The position numbers and the translations under genes were made by a program. The notes under the pieces are model-generated. The model was given only the letters and a program-made list of their open reading frames with translations. It was not told the origin of the DNA and ran no database searches. Of a stretch of DNA of 64,000 bases, positions 27,101-35,063 are shown one piece after another (within the stretch, counting starts at the first letter, position 1; each line of letters begins with the position of its first letter). The DNA comes from Psychrobacter sp. AH5 (GTDB taxonomy: Bacteria; Pseudomonadota; Gammaproteobacteria; Pseudomonadales; Moraxellaceae), in contig NZ_JAMBMT010000001.1 in NCBI RefSeq assembly GCF_040371085.1, positions 434,001 through 498,000 of the forward strand, in the 5' to 3' direction.

Positions 27101-27625
27101 GTGCATTAAACGGTTAAGCCATGCTTCATCAGTCTTGCAGTCCTCAATTATTAGCTCAAACAACTTTAACGATATCCACTCATGGCGATAAGAATCCCCT
27201 TGTTTGCTACCGATAAGGAGCTTTTTTTGAAAGCCAACGGTTGATTTGCCAATGTCGTGGAGTAATGCAGATATAGTAGCAATAATTTGAATACTACTGG
27301 CATAACTCCATTCATTCTCCCACTCACTGTGCAGAATATTTCTTTTGGTGCGGTTAACAGGAACCACACCTACCTCATTAAACCTACGCTTATTACCCAC
27401 GATCCAGACCAGCTCCGTCAACTGGCGAGTTTTATTACGATGACAGCTGACTGCTGTCGATTTGGTCGCAGATTTGCGCAGTAATTGCTTAACGGTTTGC
27501 AAGCCATCTTCGGTAATAGCCGTCTGCCAAACATTGTCACCAATGCGGTTAGCAAAGCTGTCCAAGATACGCCGTGTACGTTTAAGCGATTTCTTCTCGC
27601 ATTGAGAGACAAAAGTGACAATCAT
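24137..27625 (-). CDS. cas3: Cas2-Cas3 fusion nuclease-helicase, type I-F
   Basis: The protein has 1162 residues. The N-terminal 95 residues (MIVTFVSQCEKKSLKRTRRI) are the Cas2 domain that joins Cas1 in spacer acquisition. An HD nuclease follows, with LLHDIGKSTVGFQ (H123, D124), HEW (148-150) and VTHHRLPP. The SF2 helicase has Walker A MASTGAGKTIGNAR, a DEPD box (LILDEPDDFDQADLP), SSATL and QLAGRVWRHR. A C-terminal domain closes it. Fusion of Cas2 to Cas3 is diagnostic of subtype I-F. It directly abuts cas1 with no gap. It ends 263 bp before csy1, where the solitary RNA lies. Confidence 0.97.
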   Translation of the reverse strand: MIVTFVSQCEKKSLKRTRRILDSFANRIGDNVWQTAITEDGLQTVKQLLRKSATKSTAVSCHRNKTRQLTELVWIVGNKRRFNEVGVVPVNRTKRNILHSEWENEWSYASSIQIIATISALLHDIGKSTVGFQKKLLIGSKQGDSYRHEWISLKLFELIIEDCKTDEAWLNRLMHLKKWLDGNNIEKLLSSANQDAVNVRVMPPLAQWVAWLIVTHHRLPPINKVYYPPRQIERLRSPRGLIDIKVQLNQFYSKLTPIDYWVKNPKSLEEMTKTQLNNFWQFEQLVINSLAWQKNIRRWSKKALNDPALMQISQQAVDDNKAISDPFLLHLSRLCLMVGDHNYSSLKQDDSRCIKVDSSFKNLAANTDRSASTPTVKQSLEEHLLGVGAFTAHIARALPIIASEMPTLRNHDPLAKPTGIERFKWQNQAFKMTYALADTTREHGFFGVNMASTGAGKTIGNARIMYALADPKKGARFTIALGLRILTLQTGLSFRKNLKLAGDQLAILVGGSANKKLFEMAYDNKNDEFTDIIGEYKKDDEPDNESKSFGSESSEDLLDEIVDSDIDYQDYEALNLDTVIASPKARDLIFAPIVTCTVDHIIQASECKRGGKYIAPMLRLLSSDLILDEPDDFDQADLPALSRLVHLAGLFGTRVLLSSATLTPDLVTGLFEAYMEGRKLFNQSQNKPAPKVVCAWYDEQPKAMLSEQCADVVDFYQAHNTFSEQRASYLAKQPIRRKAEILPLSLMSYNKNQDHQFYSKLAQTLVDGAIKLHQHHALTHQTTDQKVSIGLIRVANVNNITSIAQQLFTPDNVQLPADTFIHITCYHAKQLLLLRNALENKLDRILDRSDSKVSIFNHLEIKQAIANNPAKNHIFMVLATPVAEVGRDHDYDWSIVEPSSMRSIIQLAGRVWRHRPDKVANEPNILLLQYNIRYFKKRHAKAPIFTHPGFETITIKPKSYDLNELITGEQLAHVDARPRIISSINTDERKHKKTETLSELEHQVMHELLNSSKINYVNAYWHSDATANRAHTHLQQITPFRAGTPQDDWLLIPRMVNDDEDTNETTQGFDAYYSEDVFEKGLTHTSPHNKELQVLNFEFTHPYIKPWLLTTTQAALKDIQRKQPDKSLRSLAITYSSVSLDRITLSNNRGWRFHEFFGFMRE

Positions 27626-28621
27626 TTATATCTCCCAACTTTTAGTCATCGCCAATTGTTTAACCACCTCAAACTGATAATCCAGCGCATGATGCTTAGT
27701 AAACATATTGATGCACTCTTGGCGAAACTCTTGCTCGCTCATGTTTTCACTGGCACAAATAAAGGCGAGGGGCAGCACCAGCGCATCTTTGATAATATCA
27801 GCAATATCAAACACCAATGCCCCGCGCCGGGTCTTGCCATGCATGACTGCAAAACCGTGTGGAATGCCCAGCGTCCATGCCGTTGTCGCACCGAGTCCAT
27901 AAGCCAGATAGTTTCCATGATTGAGGAAACCATTGGCCTTATCGATACCATCGTGCTCACGGGTAAAGCCGTCATAACCGGTATTTTTGGCAGCTAGCTT
28001 ATACAGTTGCTTGGTCAGGCGGGCTTCCAATTGCAATAAATGCATGACCTCGGTTTGCTTATCGATTTGCTGAATATTATTACTGAGCAATTTTTGTATC
28101 GCATCATTACTGCTATCAAAGCCGTGGCGCTTAAAGTCACTATCTTTACCCCATACCGCTTGCAGATAAGCAATGCGGGCTATTTGCAACTGCTTAGCAG
28201 CGGCAAGGCGTTTGTCATCATCCCACCACCAGCTCATCCAACCTTGAATATATTCTGTCGGACGATACTCACTTTGCGGAGTCATCCATTCGACGAAGAC
28301 TTCACGCTCACTGCCCATAAACAGCGGCATACCGCCACCACCACAAAAACCGACCAACACCCCCGCTTGGGATAGCAGGCGCATCGCCGCTTGAGTGATG
28401 GAAGTTCCCGTACCTAGCAAGATGGATGTGGTATTGGCGATAGGAATGTTGTAATACAGATTGGCCTTGTCGTCTTCGGTCAAATAGAGGACACGGCCGT
28501 CTTTTTGCATGACGCGGCAGTGGGAGAGGTAGTAGATATTGGCACGTTTGGAGTGCAAAATAGTCTTGAGGTCGGAAGAGACGAAACTATTATCGGTATA
28601 GGGGTTACTGGGTTTGCTCAT
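27626..28621 (-). CDS. cas1: Cas1 integrase, type I-F
   Basis: This 331-residue spacer-integration nuclease carries the metal-binding residues Glu (LEARLTKQLYKLAAKNTG), His (FAVMHGKTRRGA) and Asp (LVFDIADIIKDALVLPLAF). Upstream conserved parts are ILLGTGTSITQAAMRLLSQAG and VLVGFCGGGGMPLF. It is the first gene of the cas operon, and its stop is immediately followed by the cas2-3 start. An inverted repeat lies 14 bp before its start. Confidence 0.96.
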   Translation of the reverse strand: MSKPSNPYTDNSFVSSDLKTILHSKRANIYYLSHCRVMQKDGRVLYLTEDDKANLYYNIPIANTTSILLGTGTSITQAAMRLLSQAGVLVGFCGGGGMPLFMGSEREVFVEWMTPQSEYRPTEYIQGWMSWWWDDDKRLAAAKQLQIARIAYLQAVWGKDSDFKRHGFDSSNDAIQKLLSNNIQQIDKQTEVMHLLQLEARLTKQLYKLAAKNTGYDGFTREHDGIDKANGFLNHGNYLAYGLGATTAWTLGIPHGFAVMHGKTRRGALVFDIADIIKDALVLPLAFICASENMSEQEFRQECINMFTKHHALDYQFEVVKQLAMTKSWEI

Positions 28622-28634
28622 AAAACATGACCTA

Positions 28635-28661
28635 TTAAACCATAATGTAAGTATGGTTTAA
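28635..28661. promoter_or_regulatory. Perfect 10-bp inverted repeat in front of cas1
   Basis: TTAAACCATA (28635-28644) and TATGGTTTAA (28652-28661) are perfect inverse copies with a 7-bp centre. They lie 14 bp upstream of the cas1 start codon. The position suits an operator for a dimeric repressor. A leader hairpin is the alternative. No regulator gene in the window can be tied to it. Confidence 0.5.
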
Positions 28662-28823
28662 CTTACCCAAATTTTGTGCATAAAACAATGGTTAAAGATA
28701 AGTTTGCGACAACAGATGTCGTAAAGTGCAATAAATTCTGAACAGACGCTGGTTATTGAACTGATAATGATGTGTATAAAAAGCAGTAGTACAAAATGAA
28801 TTTAAAATTCACCACCCAAAAAA

Positions 28824-28856
28824 AAGCCCCAACTCACATAAAGTGAATTGGGGCTT
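28824..28856 (-). terminator. Terminator after tRNA-Val
   Basis: The stem GCCCCAACTCAC / GTGAATTGGGGC (28826-28854) has one mismatch and loop ATAAA. On the minus strand it is followed by eight T. It lies just downstream of the tRNA and may also stop rightward transcription weakly. Confidence 0.85.
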
Positions 28857-28864
28857 TTCGAATT

Positions 28865-28941
<77 letters not shown>

Positions 28942-29090
28942 ATTTAGGTTGAGCATTTTAGCAAGTTTTGAGGACTTTGCAAGCTTTTATTGCAATAATT
29001 AAAAGTTATTTTAAAAAAGTATTAACATAGCTATTATTTTAACTACTTTATACTGGTGGTCTTTGCTTTATAGCTGAGGATTGAGACTAA

Positions 29091-29753
29091 CTATTGGCGT
29101 AAGAAAGTTAGTAAATGTCCCTTAAAAGGCTGATCTAAATAGATAGTATCTATAGGTTTTTGCTGTTCACTGCTAAAACCTAGCGCCTCCATTTTTGCCA
29201 CTATTTTATTTTTGCGACCACGACCCGGATCGACGATGATAACCTCACAAATAGGCTTGGCATGGCGACCGATAAAATCAGCCAATATAGCCACGTGTTG
29301 ATCCTCATAAAGCAAGTCACTACCGATGATAGTATCAAATAGACCCAAACTACCTTTATGCTGTGACCAGTCCAAGCGCTCAAAGGTGATCTGCTTATCT
29401 TCATTAAGCTCAGCGTTTTTATCCAAAAAATACTGTACTGCTGGATGGTAGTCTGTGGCGGTGATATCCGCTTGCCTATGATTGAGTAATAAGCTTGAGA
29501 GTGCCATGCCGCAGCCGACCTCCAAGATACGCTTGCCTGCTATATCGTAGCCTGACATATGATGAGCAAGTACCAAGCTTGAGGGCCAAATTATTCCAAA
29601 TAGTGGCCAGGAGGCTGAGCAAATACCCAAAGCTGCTGCTATGCCTTGAGGATCGCTGAATTCTTGATTATCACGCAAAGTACAGACATGAATATCTGTC
29701 TCTCCAAACTCAAGCGTTTGATAACGCAAGCGCACATCCATAACAGTAGTCAT
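29091..29753 (-). CDS. Class I SAM-dependent methyltransferase (methyltransf_16-like)
   Basis: This 220-residue protein has a Rossmann methyltransferase fold: motif I LEVGCGMALSSLLL, acidic strand-2 end DITATDYHP, and the post-II segment DTIIGSDLLYEDQHV. This layout resembles protein lysine methyltransferases of the METTL family and their bacterial relatives; the substrate cannot be read from sequence. I chose ATG 29753, which has AGGA at good spacing, over the GTG at 29771. It stands alone between the tRNA and the unknown cluster. Confidence 0.78.
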   Translation of the reverse strand: MTTVMDVRLRYQTLEFGETDIHVCTLRDNQEFSDPQGIAAALGICSASWPLFGIIWPSSLVLAHHMSGYDIAGKRILEVGCGMALSSLLLNHRQADITATDYHPAVQYFLDKNAELNEDKQITFERLDWSQHKGSLGLFDTIIGSDLLYEDQHVAILADFIGRHAKPICEVIIVDPGRGRKNKIVAKMEALGFSSEQQKPIDTIYLDQPFKGHLLTFLRQ

Positions 29754-30030
29754 AACTGATCCTAAAGACACAAAAGAGCTGAGAGAGTAAAACGCTTACT
29801 AGGCGTGCAATATTAGGACAGTATGCCTCATTGGGCGCTAAATTGTTGGTTTATATACAAAATATCAAAGAGCAGGAAGGGAGTTTGAGTACCTCATCGA
29901 AAAGATACTCAAATAAAATGGAGAAACTAATAGATATGACTAGAAGATTATAATGAGCGTATGTTTAGCGAAAAAACAGAGTAAGTAACCGTCGAGTGAT
30001 GTGAGTGATGTGAGTGATGTCGAGTTGGTT
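29754..30030. other. Intergenic region with short tandem repeat
   Basis: No gene is seen. Near its right edge a 9-bp unit (gtgagtgat) is repeated about three times between 29995 and 30019, just after the stop of the 206-residue gene. The rest probably holds the methyltransferase promoter. Confidence 0.5.
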
Positions 30031-30651
30031 TTAAGCTTCGGTTTCAAACTTCAATCCAGAGGTCTTAAGACCCCAAATCAGCTCTACAAAGGCGCGGTTA
30101 TTGGTCAGTGGCTCACCATCAATGATAATGGCATAGCCATCATTATCGATCCACAAAAATACAAAGCTGGTTTCAGGAATCAACAAATCAACTTGCTGAA
30201 AAAAAGAGATAGCACGGCTATCGACTGCCCAGCCGCGCTGCTGCTGCCTAAGCATAAAGCCTGAAAAGTCTGCGGCCGCTACGCTTAACATATCCGCTTC
30301 TTCTTGACTGTAGCCAATACGTGCCAAACAAAAGCCGTCATCTGAAGCAATAGCGGCGCGGCGCTTACCGGATAAACTAGCAACCACATAAGGCAAGAAC
30401 TGATCTAAGGGCAGATTAGGCGCTGGCAAAAAAGTGGATAGCTTTTCGATAAAGCCTTGCTCGACAAAGCCCTCAAGCCATAGCTCAGGGTATTCTTTGA
30501 GCCAGTTGACTACTAGCATCGTCTCGCGGTGCGATAATAGTGCCTGAAGAGCCAATTGCATCGCGGTAGGCTGATGCTGCGAAAAAGCCTCGAAGACGCC
30601 GGCAGGAGTAAGAGTGATATAGGTTTTTTCAGGGTTAGCAAAAGTGGACAT
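30031..30651 (-). CDS. Unknown protein, last gene of the Roadblock/PAS cluster
   Basis: I do not recognise this 206-residue soluble protein. It has no signal peptide or membrane segment. It opens with a short N-terminal helix-rich part (TPAGVFEAFSQHQPTAMQLALQALL) and ends with a strand-rich part (FVFLWIDNDGYAIIIDGEPL). It follows the 212-residue unknown by 80 bp on the same strand and is read as part of the same cluster. A ribosome binding site (aaggtcc) precedes the ATG. Confidence 0.7.
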   Translation of the reverse strand: MSTFANPEKTYITLTPAGVFEAFSQHQPTAMQLALQALLSHRETMLVVNWLKEYPELWLEGFVEQGFIEKLSTFLPAPNLPLDQFLPYVVASLSGKRRAAIASDDGFCLARIGYSQEEADMLSVAAADFSGFMLRQQQRGWAVDSRAISFFQQVDLLIPETSFVFLWIDNDGYAIIIDGEPLTNNRAFVELIWGLKTSGLKFETEA

Positions 30652-30731
30652 AAAATGGACCTTATAAAGTTTAAGCGCTGTCGCTATTTTTATTCATGCT
30701 ACCTATATATACGTTATCTTTATAAAAAAGA

Positions 30732-31370
30732 TTAAGATAACAGCTCCGCTTGTGTTTCAGCCTTTGTTTGCTCCAAACGCTCTTGGCAGCTACGCCAGCG
30801 CTGGTCAAACTGCCAATCACTCTTACCCAAACCAAACCAAACGATAGAGAAAGCCAAGCGATCGTTACAGGCCAAACAATGAGCGAAAAATTCATTTTCT
30901 AGCTGTGCAATAGTACTCCAATCTTCTTCATGACGAGCCTTCATCAGCTCGCTGGTGATGTTTTTAGCAATCTCTTTGGCATCGTCACTACTGATACGTA
31001 GGCGGTGAGTATCGACGTTGAGTGAAGGAGTGATAAGCACACTCCAGCGCGTCGCAAACTCGCTACTATGCTTAATATAATCAATTTTGTTAATACAATT
31101 ACGAAAAGCGCGCTCTATTTGCGGGTGCAGGCGATTTTGGATACGAATAAAGATATCCTCAACATCATAAGGTATATCGTACCAACAACCAAAAAAGAAA
31201 TCCGCTACCGCCCCTTGCAGCGGCTCTTTTTCTTTGAGTAATAAAGCGGCATTGATACGCTGCTCGTGATAGTAGCGATTACTAGGCGCTGAAACTATCT
31301 TACGCGAATAAAGGCGAAAGTCATGACGGGCAGTCATCTCTTGGGTGGAGTTAGGGGCGAGGTCGCTCAT
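30732..31370 (-). CDS. Unknown protein of the Roadblock/PAS cluster
   Basis: This 212-residue protein shows no domain I recognise. It is soluble, rich in aromatic and charged residues, with FFFGCWYDIPYDVEDIFIRIQ, a mostly helical C-terminal half and a Gln/Glu/Lys-rich tail. A strong ribosome binding site (aggataagg) precedes it, and the gap from the PhnD-like gene is 44 bp. This suggests co-transcription. Confidence 0.7.
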   Translation of the reverse strand: MSDLAPNSTQEMTARHDFRLYSRKIVSAPSNRYYHEQRINAALLLKEKEPLQGAVADFFFGCWYDIPYDVEDIFIRIQNRLHPQIERAFRNCINKIDYIKHSSEFATRWSVLITPSLNVDTHRLRISSDDAKEIAKNITSELMKARHEEDWSTIAQLENEFFAHCLACNDRLAFSIVWFGLGKSDWQFDQRWRSCQERLEQTKAETQAELLS

Positions 31371-31414
31371 AGCCTTATCCTAAGGTAGTAATCAGCAAAG
31401 CTGAGTGAATCAAT

Positions 31415-32164
31415 TTAATCAAGTAAAGTTTCCATCAAGTCTATCATAAACTCGCCGTCTTCTTCACTCATAGCCTCAAACCCTTGCGGCATACCCAGCT
31501 CCGTTAGCGCCTCTTTACCATCTTCGTCATGGTGTAGGTTTAAGATAGCGTCCAGCAAGATTTGAGTATCAGCTAGATCCTCTTTGACGAGCAGTACGTG
31601 ACTAATATCAGCCAAATCGCTCTCGATTAGCACTGAGAGTTGGGCTTTAGTCAAACGCGTAAAGCTATGAAAGATCTCCGCTAAGAAAAAAGCTACCTGC
31701 GCCTCGCCTTTGATAACTTTACGCGCCGCTGCTTGATAGGTCTCAGTGATATCCCAGTTTAGATCAGTCTCTGTGATATCGACTGCCTCAAGTAGTCGCA
31801 GGCCAATGAGTTTGACATCGCGGTTATCTGCCATCGCCACTTGCGCACCTGCGCTGATATGCTCGAGGCTAGTAATGTCACTATTTGCGGCGGCGGCAAT
31901 TACCATCTCATCGGATTTGCCAACAGGACGCGCAACCGCACGATAGCCATGCTCACGAATAAGAGTAGCGGCATCAAAGGGATTGGCATAAATGACTTGA
32001 ATATCACCTTTAGCGATTAGCTCTTCTTGCTCAGCATGAGCCGCTGGCATATTTAAGTGCATGTTTAGATTGGCACGTTTTTGAATTAGAATATTTAGCA
32101 TATGCCAGCCTGCAAAACGCTCAGGCGAAAAATCAGGGGCGATTAACATATTATGTGTCGTCAT
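31415..32164 (-). CDS. PhnD-like substrate-binding-fold protein without signal peptide
   Basis: This 249-residue protein resembles the phosphonate-binding (PhnD/SsuA) fold: LIAPDFSPERFAGWHMLNIL, IQVIYANPFDAATLIREHGYRAVARPVGKSDEM, and a later KVIKGEAQVAFFLAEIF. It has no signal peptide or lipobox, so it should be cytoplasmic. That suggests a ligand sensor rather than a transporter part. It starts 3 bp after the PAS gene stop, which points to an operon. Confidence 0.72.
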   Translation of the reverse strand: MTTHNMLIAPDFSPERFAGWHMLNILIQKRANLNMHLNMPAAHAEQEELIAKGDIQVIYANPFDAATLIREHGYRAVARPVGKSDEMVIAAAANSDITSLEHISAGAQVAMADNRDVKLIGLRLLEAVDITETDLNWDITETYQAAARKVIKGEAQVAFFLAEIFHSFTRLTKAQLSVLIESDLADISHVLLVKEDLADTQILLDAILNLHHDEDGKEALTELGMPQGFEAMSEEDGEFMIDLMETLLD

Positions 32165-32167
32165 GAT

Positions 32168-32662
32168 TTAACCTTCCTCGTTTTGTTTCATTTGTGCATA
32201 TTGCGCGCTTGCCGCTTCGATTTTGCTACGTGATGGTTTACGGCGTACCGAAGTATAGCCAACCGTTTCTCCGCGGCGAATGTTAGGAACGACCGTAGCA
32301 TAGACCCAATAGTGGCTACCATCTTTACATAAGTTTTTGACATAACCATGCCATTTTTGTCCGGCTTCAGCGGTGTCCCACAGATCTTTGTAAGCGGCTT
32401 TTGGCATATCAGGATGGCGCAAAATATAATGTGGTTTACCGATTAGCTCATCAATCTCATAGCCACTAATCTCGACAAAAGCGTCATTAACGTGAGTAAT
32501 AGTCCCTTCTAAGTCGGTACGCGAGACAATGAGCTTGCCATCAGGGTAAGGTCTCTCAATTCCTGTATCGTAGATAACCCGCGTGCCGCCATCGTGATAA
32601 GTCACAGTGATGGCTTTAGCTGAGGCATCTGGTTTATTAGCATCAGGGAGGGAAGCACCCAT
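32168..32662 (-). CDS. Single PAS-domain sensor protein
   Basis: The 164-residue protein is essentially one PAS domain: GKLIVSRTDLEGTITHVNDAFVEISGYEIDELIGKPH, then HPDMPKAAYKDLWDTAEAGQKWHGYVKNLCKDGSHYWVYATVVPN. This resembles the PAS of aerotaxis receptors such as Aer, which bind FAD, but no HAMP or signalling domain follows. It may be a stand-alone redox or ligand sensor that passes its signal to neighbours in the cluster. Confidence 0.85.
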   Translation of the reverse strand: MGASLPDANKPDASAKAITVTYHDGGTRVIYDTGIERPYPDGKLIVSRTDLEGTITHVNDAFVEISGYEIDELIGKPHYILRHPDMPKAAYKDLWDTAEAGQKWHGYVKNLCKDGSHYWVYATVVPNIRRGETVGYTSVRRKPSRSKIEAASAQYAQMKQNEEG

Positions 32663-32874
32663 AGCAATCTCCTTTATTTATCATTGTAATAATTATAGTT
32701 AAAACTATTTTGACTCTCTAATAGGGGACGTCATAGTACGCTACTATTAATAGATTCATAGCACTGATTATGCTCTAAGCTTAACTTGCTGATAGATACT
32801 GATGGGCAATATTTCAATACCCACTAGTCTACATTGGTTTGAATTCATATATTGTGTAATCGACTGAAATAGAG

Positions 32875-33237
32875 TTAGATAAGCTTAGCTAAGGCTTCTG
32901 AGGCGCGCTTGATATCTAAGAAAATCAGACCTAGCTTAGCATTTGGTTTTGCCATGATAGTCAATACCGCCTCGTCACCAGATGAGGTCATGATGACATA
33001 GCCTTTTTCACCTTGGATCATAATACGATCAATGCTACCCCGTGCCAATTCGCGTCCAGCGCGATCGCCTAACGACAGCAGTGCGGCTGACATTGCACCA
33101 ACTCGATCTTCATCAACACCCGTAGGAAGGGCTGAGGCAATCATCAGGCCATCGTTAGATATTAGTGCTGATGCTTCAACGTCTGCTGATGAGCTATTGA
33201 GATCTTCTAAGATTTGTTGAAATGAATCTGTACGCAT
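32875..33237 (-). CDS. Roadblock/LC7-domain protein
   Basis: This 120-residue protein matches the Roadblock/LC7 fold used by MglB and related regulators of small GTPases. It has FQQILEDLNSSSADVEASALISNDGLMIASALP, then MSAALLSLGDRAGRELARG and YVIMTSSGDEAVLTIMAKPNAKLGLIFLD. No MglA-type GTPase is encoded in this window. It probably starts the five-gene cluster (212 bp gap to the PAS gene). The function in this organism is unknown to me. Confidence 0.85.
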   Translation of the reverse strand: MRTDSFQQILEDLNSSSADVEASALISNDGLMIASALPTGVDEDRVGAMSAALLSLGDRAGRELARGSIDRIMIQGEKGYVIMTSSGDEAVLTIMAKPNAKLGLIFLDIKRASEALAKLI

Positions 33238-33333
33238 CGCTTTTTTCCTATCATTGGTGGTAGTTCAGGTATTTAATGAACGATTAATTTATTTAAAATC
33301 AAACTCGATATTATAAAGCCTTACTTTTATTAT

Positions 33334-34390
33334 CTTAGATTAACACATGAAGTGCAATTTCAAAGAGCAGGTGAAAAAAAGACCTAGATGCGCTAGCATC
33401 AAAGTTTTTATCCACCGACCAAAGTGAGATTGCAACCATGAGCTATACGCATCTAAGCCTAGGGGAACGATACCAGATTTATGCCCTAATAGGGGCAAAA
33501 CATAGTATTAATTTCATAGCTCGAGAGTTAAACAGAAGTCCCAGTACCATATCAAGAGAGCTTAGACGCAATAAAAGCCTACGAGGTTACCGAGCAAAGC
33601 ATGCTAATAACAAGGCTTGTGACAGACGGGCTAACAACGCCACAACTATTGTGGCTGACATCTGGGTATGGGTGACAGACAAGCTTAAAGAGAACTGGAG
33701 TCCTGAGCAAATATCTGGCGTTCATGCTGGTATCAGTCGTATGAGCATTTATCGCTATATTTGGCGTGATAAGAGGCAGGGCGGCACATTGTGGCAGTGT
33801 CTCAGACGTAAAGCCAAACCATAACGGCAGCGTCTAACCGCTGAGACTCGAGGCCGTATCAATGACAGAGTCTCGATTCATGAGCGCCCTTGTATTGTTG
33901 AAGAACGTACGCGAATTGGTGACTGGGAAGCGGATACCGTTATCGGTCAGCATCACAAGCAAGCGATTGTCACGCTCGTTGAACGTAAAACGGGGCTGCT
34001 GAAGATGAAGCGTGTGGGTCATAAAACAGCACAGCAAGTATCAGAGGCAATGATAGAACTCTTAGCGCCAGTGAGTTTGCAGGTTAAGACCATTACCTCT
34101 GACAATGGTAAAGAGTTTGCTCAGCATAAGAAGGTGAAACAAAAGCTCTTTAGCCCTTTCTTCTTTGCCGATGCTTATGCGTCATGGCAGCGAGGAACCA
34201 ACGAGAATACCAATGGCCTTATCAGAGAGTACTTGCCTAAGGGTTGTGACTTTAGACAAGTCTCTGATAATGAAATACAGGACATTGAGAACAAACTAAA
34301 CAACAGACCAAGAAAACGATTAGGGTTTAAGACGCCTATGCAGGCGTTCTATAATATTAATTAGCGTTGCACTTGGTGTGTTAATCTAAG
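33334..34390 (+). mobile_element. IS30-family insertion sequence with TAT target duplication
   Basis: The terminal inverted repeats start CTTAGATTAACACA at 33334 and end TGTGTTAATCTAAG at 34390. The similarity continues inward (AAGTGCAA on both sides). A 3-bp direct repeat TAT flanks the element (33331-33333 and 34391-34393), consistent with IS30. Length is 1057 bp. The transposase carries a premature stop. Confidence 0.88.
33438..34364 (+). pseudogene. IS30-family transposase with in-frame stop
   Basis: The N-terminal part has the IS30 HTH (LSLGERYQIYALIGAKHSINFIARELNRSPSTISRELRRN). The stop TAA at 33822-33824 falls in the same frame: reading on gives RQRLTAETRGR, RIGDWEADTVIG, VTLVERKTGL, then TSDNGKEFA and NENTNGLIREYLPKG, the DDE core. 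No frameshift is needed. The codon was probably a tyrosine TAT/TAC. The two fragments (33438-33824 and the rest to 34364) are likely non-functional unless read through. Confidence 0.9.
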
Positions 34391-35063
34391 TATTAAAATA
34401 GCTTAGGCGCTAACAAATATTAGTTTTTAGTTGTTTTTCTACCTTTTATCTCTTTTATGAAGTTGTAACTATTTTTACGGAAGTTATCTTAAAGTGTCAT
34501 AGATCTTAAGGGTTTTAAAAGTAAGCATTTTATAGCGATATCGTATGTGGCGATAGATTAATGGGGCAATAATTAGCAGCTATAACTTCTCTTGATGATG
34601 ATATTTACTAGACTTATACGACCAAAAAATGATATATAGATACGACACAAAAATAAATTTATATTTTTGGTCATCAGCTAGACGTCTAAAAAGTCTACCC
34701 TATTAACTTTTTTGGTGGTGTGTCAAAAAGTATGCTGATTAAAATTTGAACAATTTTTGAAGCCTTGAAAGCCCTATAGAATCAGAGAACTTAGCATAGA
34801 TTTCTTATTGACTTTTATCGCCAGCATACTTTTTAAAACACCACCACTTTTTTATCTATGAGTCAAAGGACTATTATTCATGTTCTAAACTTAGATAAAA
34901 CTGCGTAGTCTTAGAGGTTTAATCCCTAGTGTTTCAATCCCAGCAATCCAAATTCTGTAATGGTATGGGTAGCAGCTTTGTGGGTTGTACGATAAAATGA
35001 TATCCCTGCAACGCCATACCGTTACGAATGACACGCTCACCATTTTTACCTTAAGGAAGCTAT
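34391..35063. other. 673-bp region between IS30 and gdhA, no gene
   Basis: No convincing coding frame was found. It contains a MITE-like palindromic element at 34714-34845. The last 200 bp presumably hold the gdhA promoter, but I see no clear consensus pair that I would name. A ribosome binding site (aagga, about 35052) is near the gdhA start. Confidence 0.6.
34714..34845. repeat. MITE-like palindromic element upstream of gdhA
   Basis: Left arm 34714-34737 (starts GGTGGTGTGTCAAAAAG) and right arm 34822-34845 are inverted copies matching at 22 of 24 positions, 84 bp apart. There is no coding frame inside. Size and structure suit a miniature transposable element or a large operator hairpin. 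No target duplication was confirmed. Confidence 0.6.
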
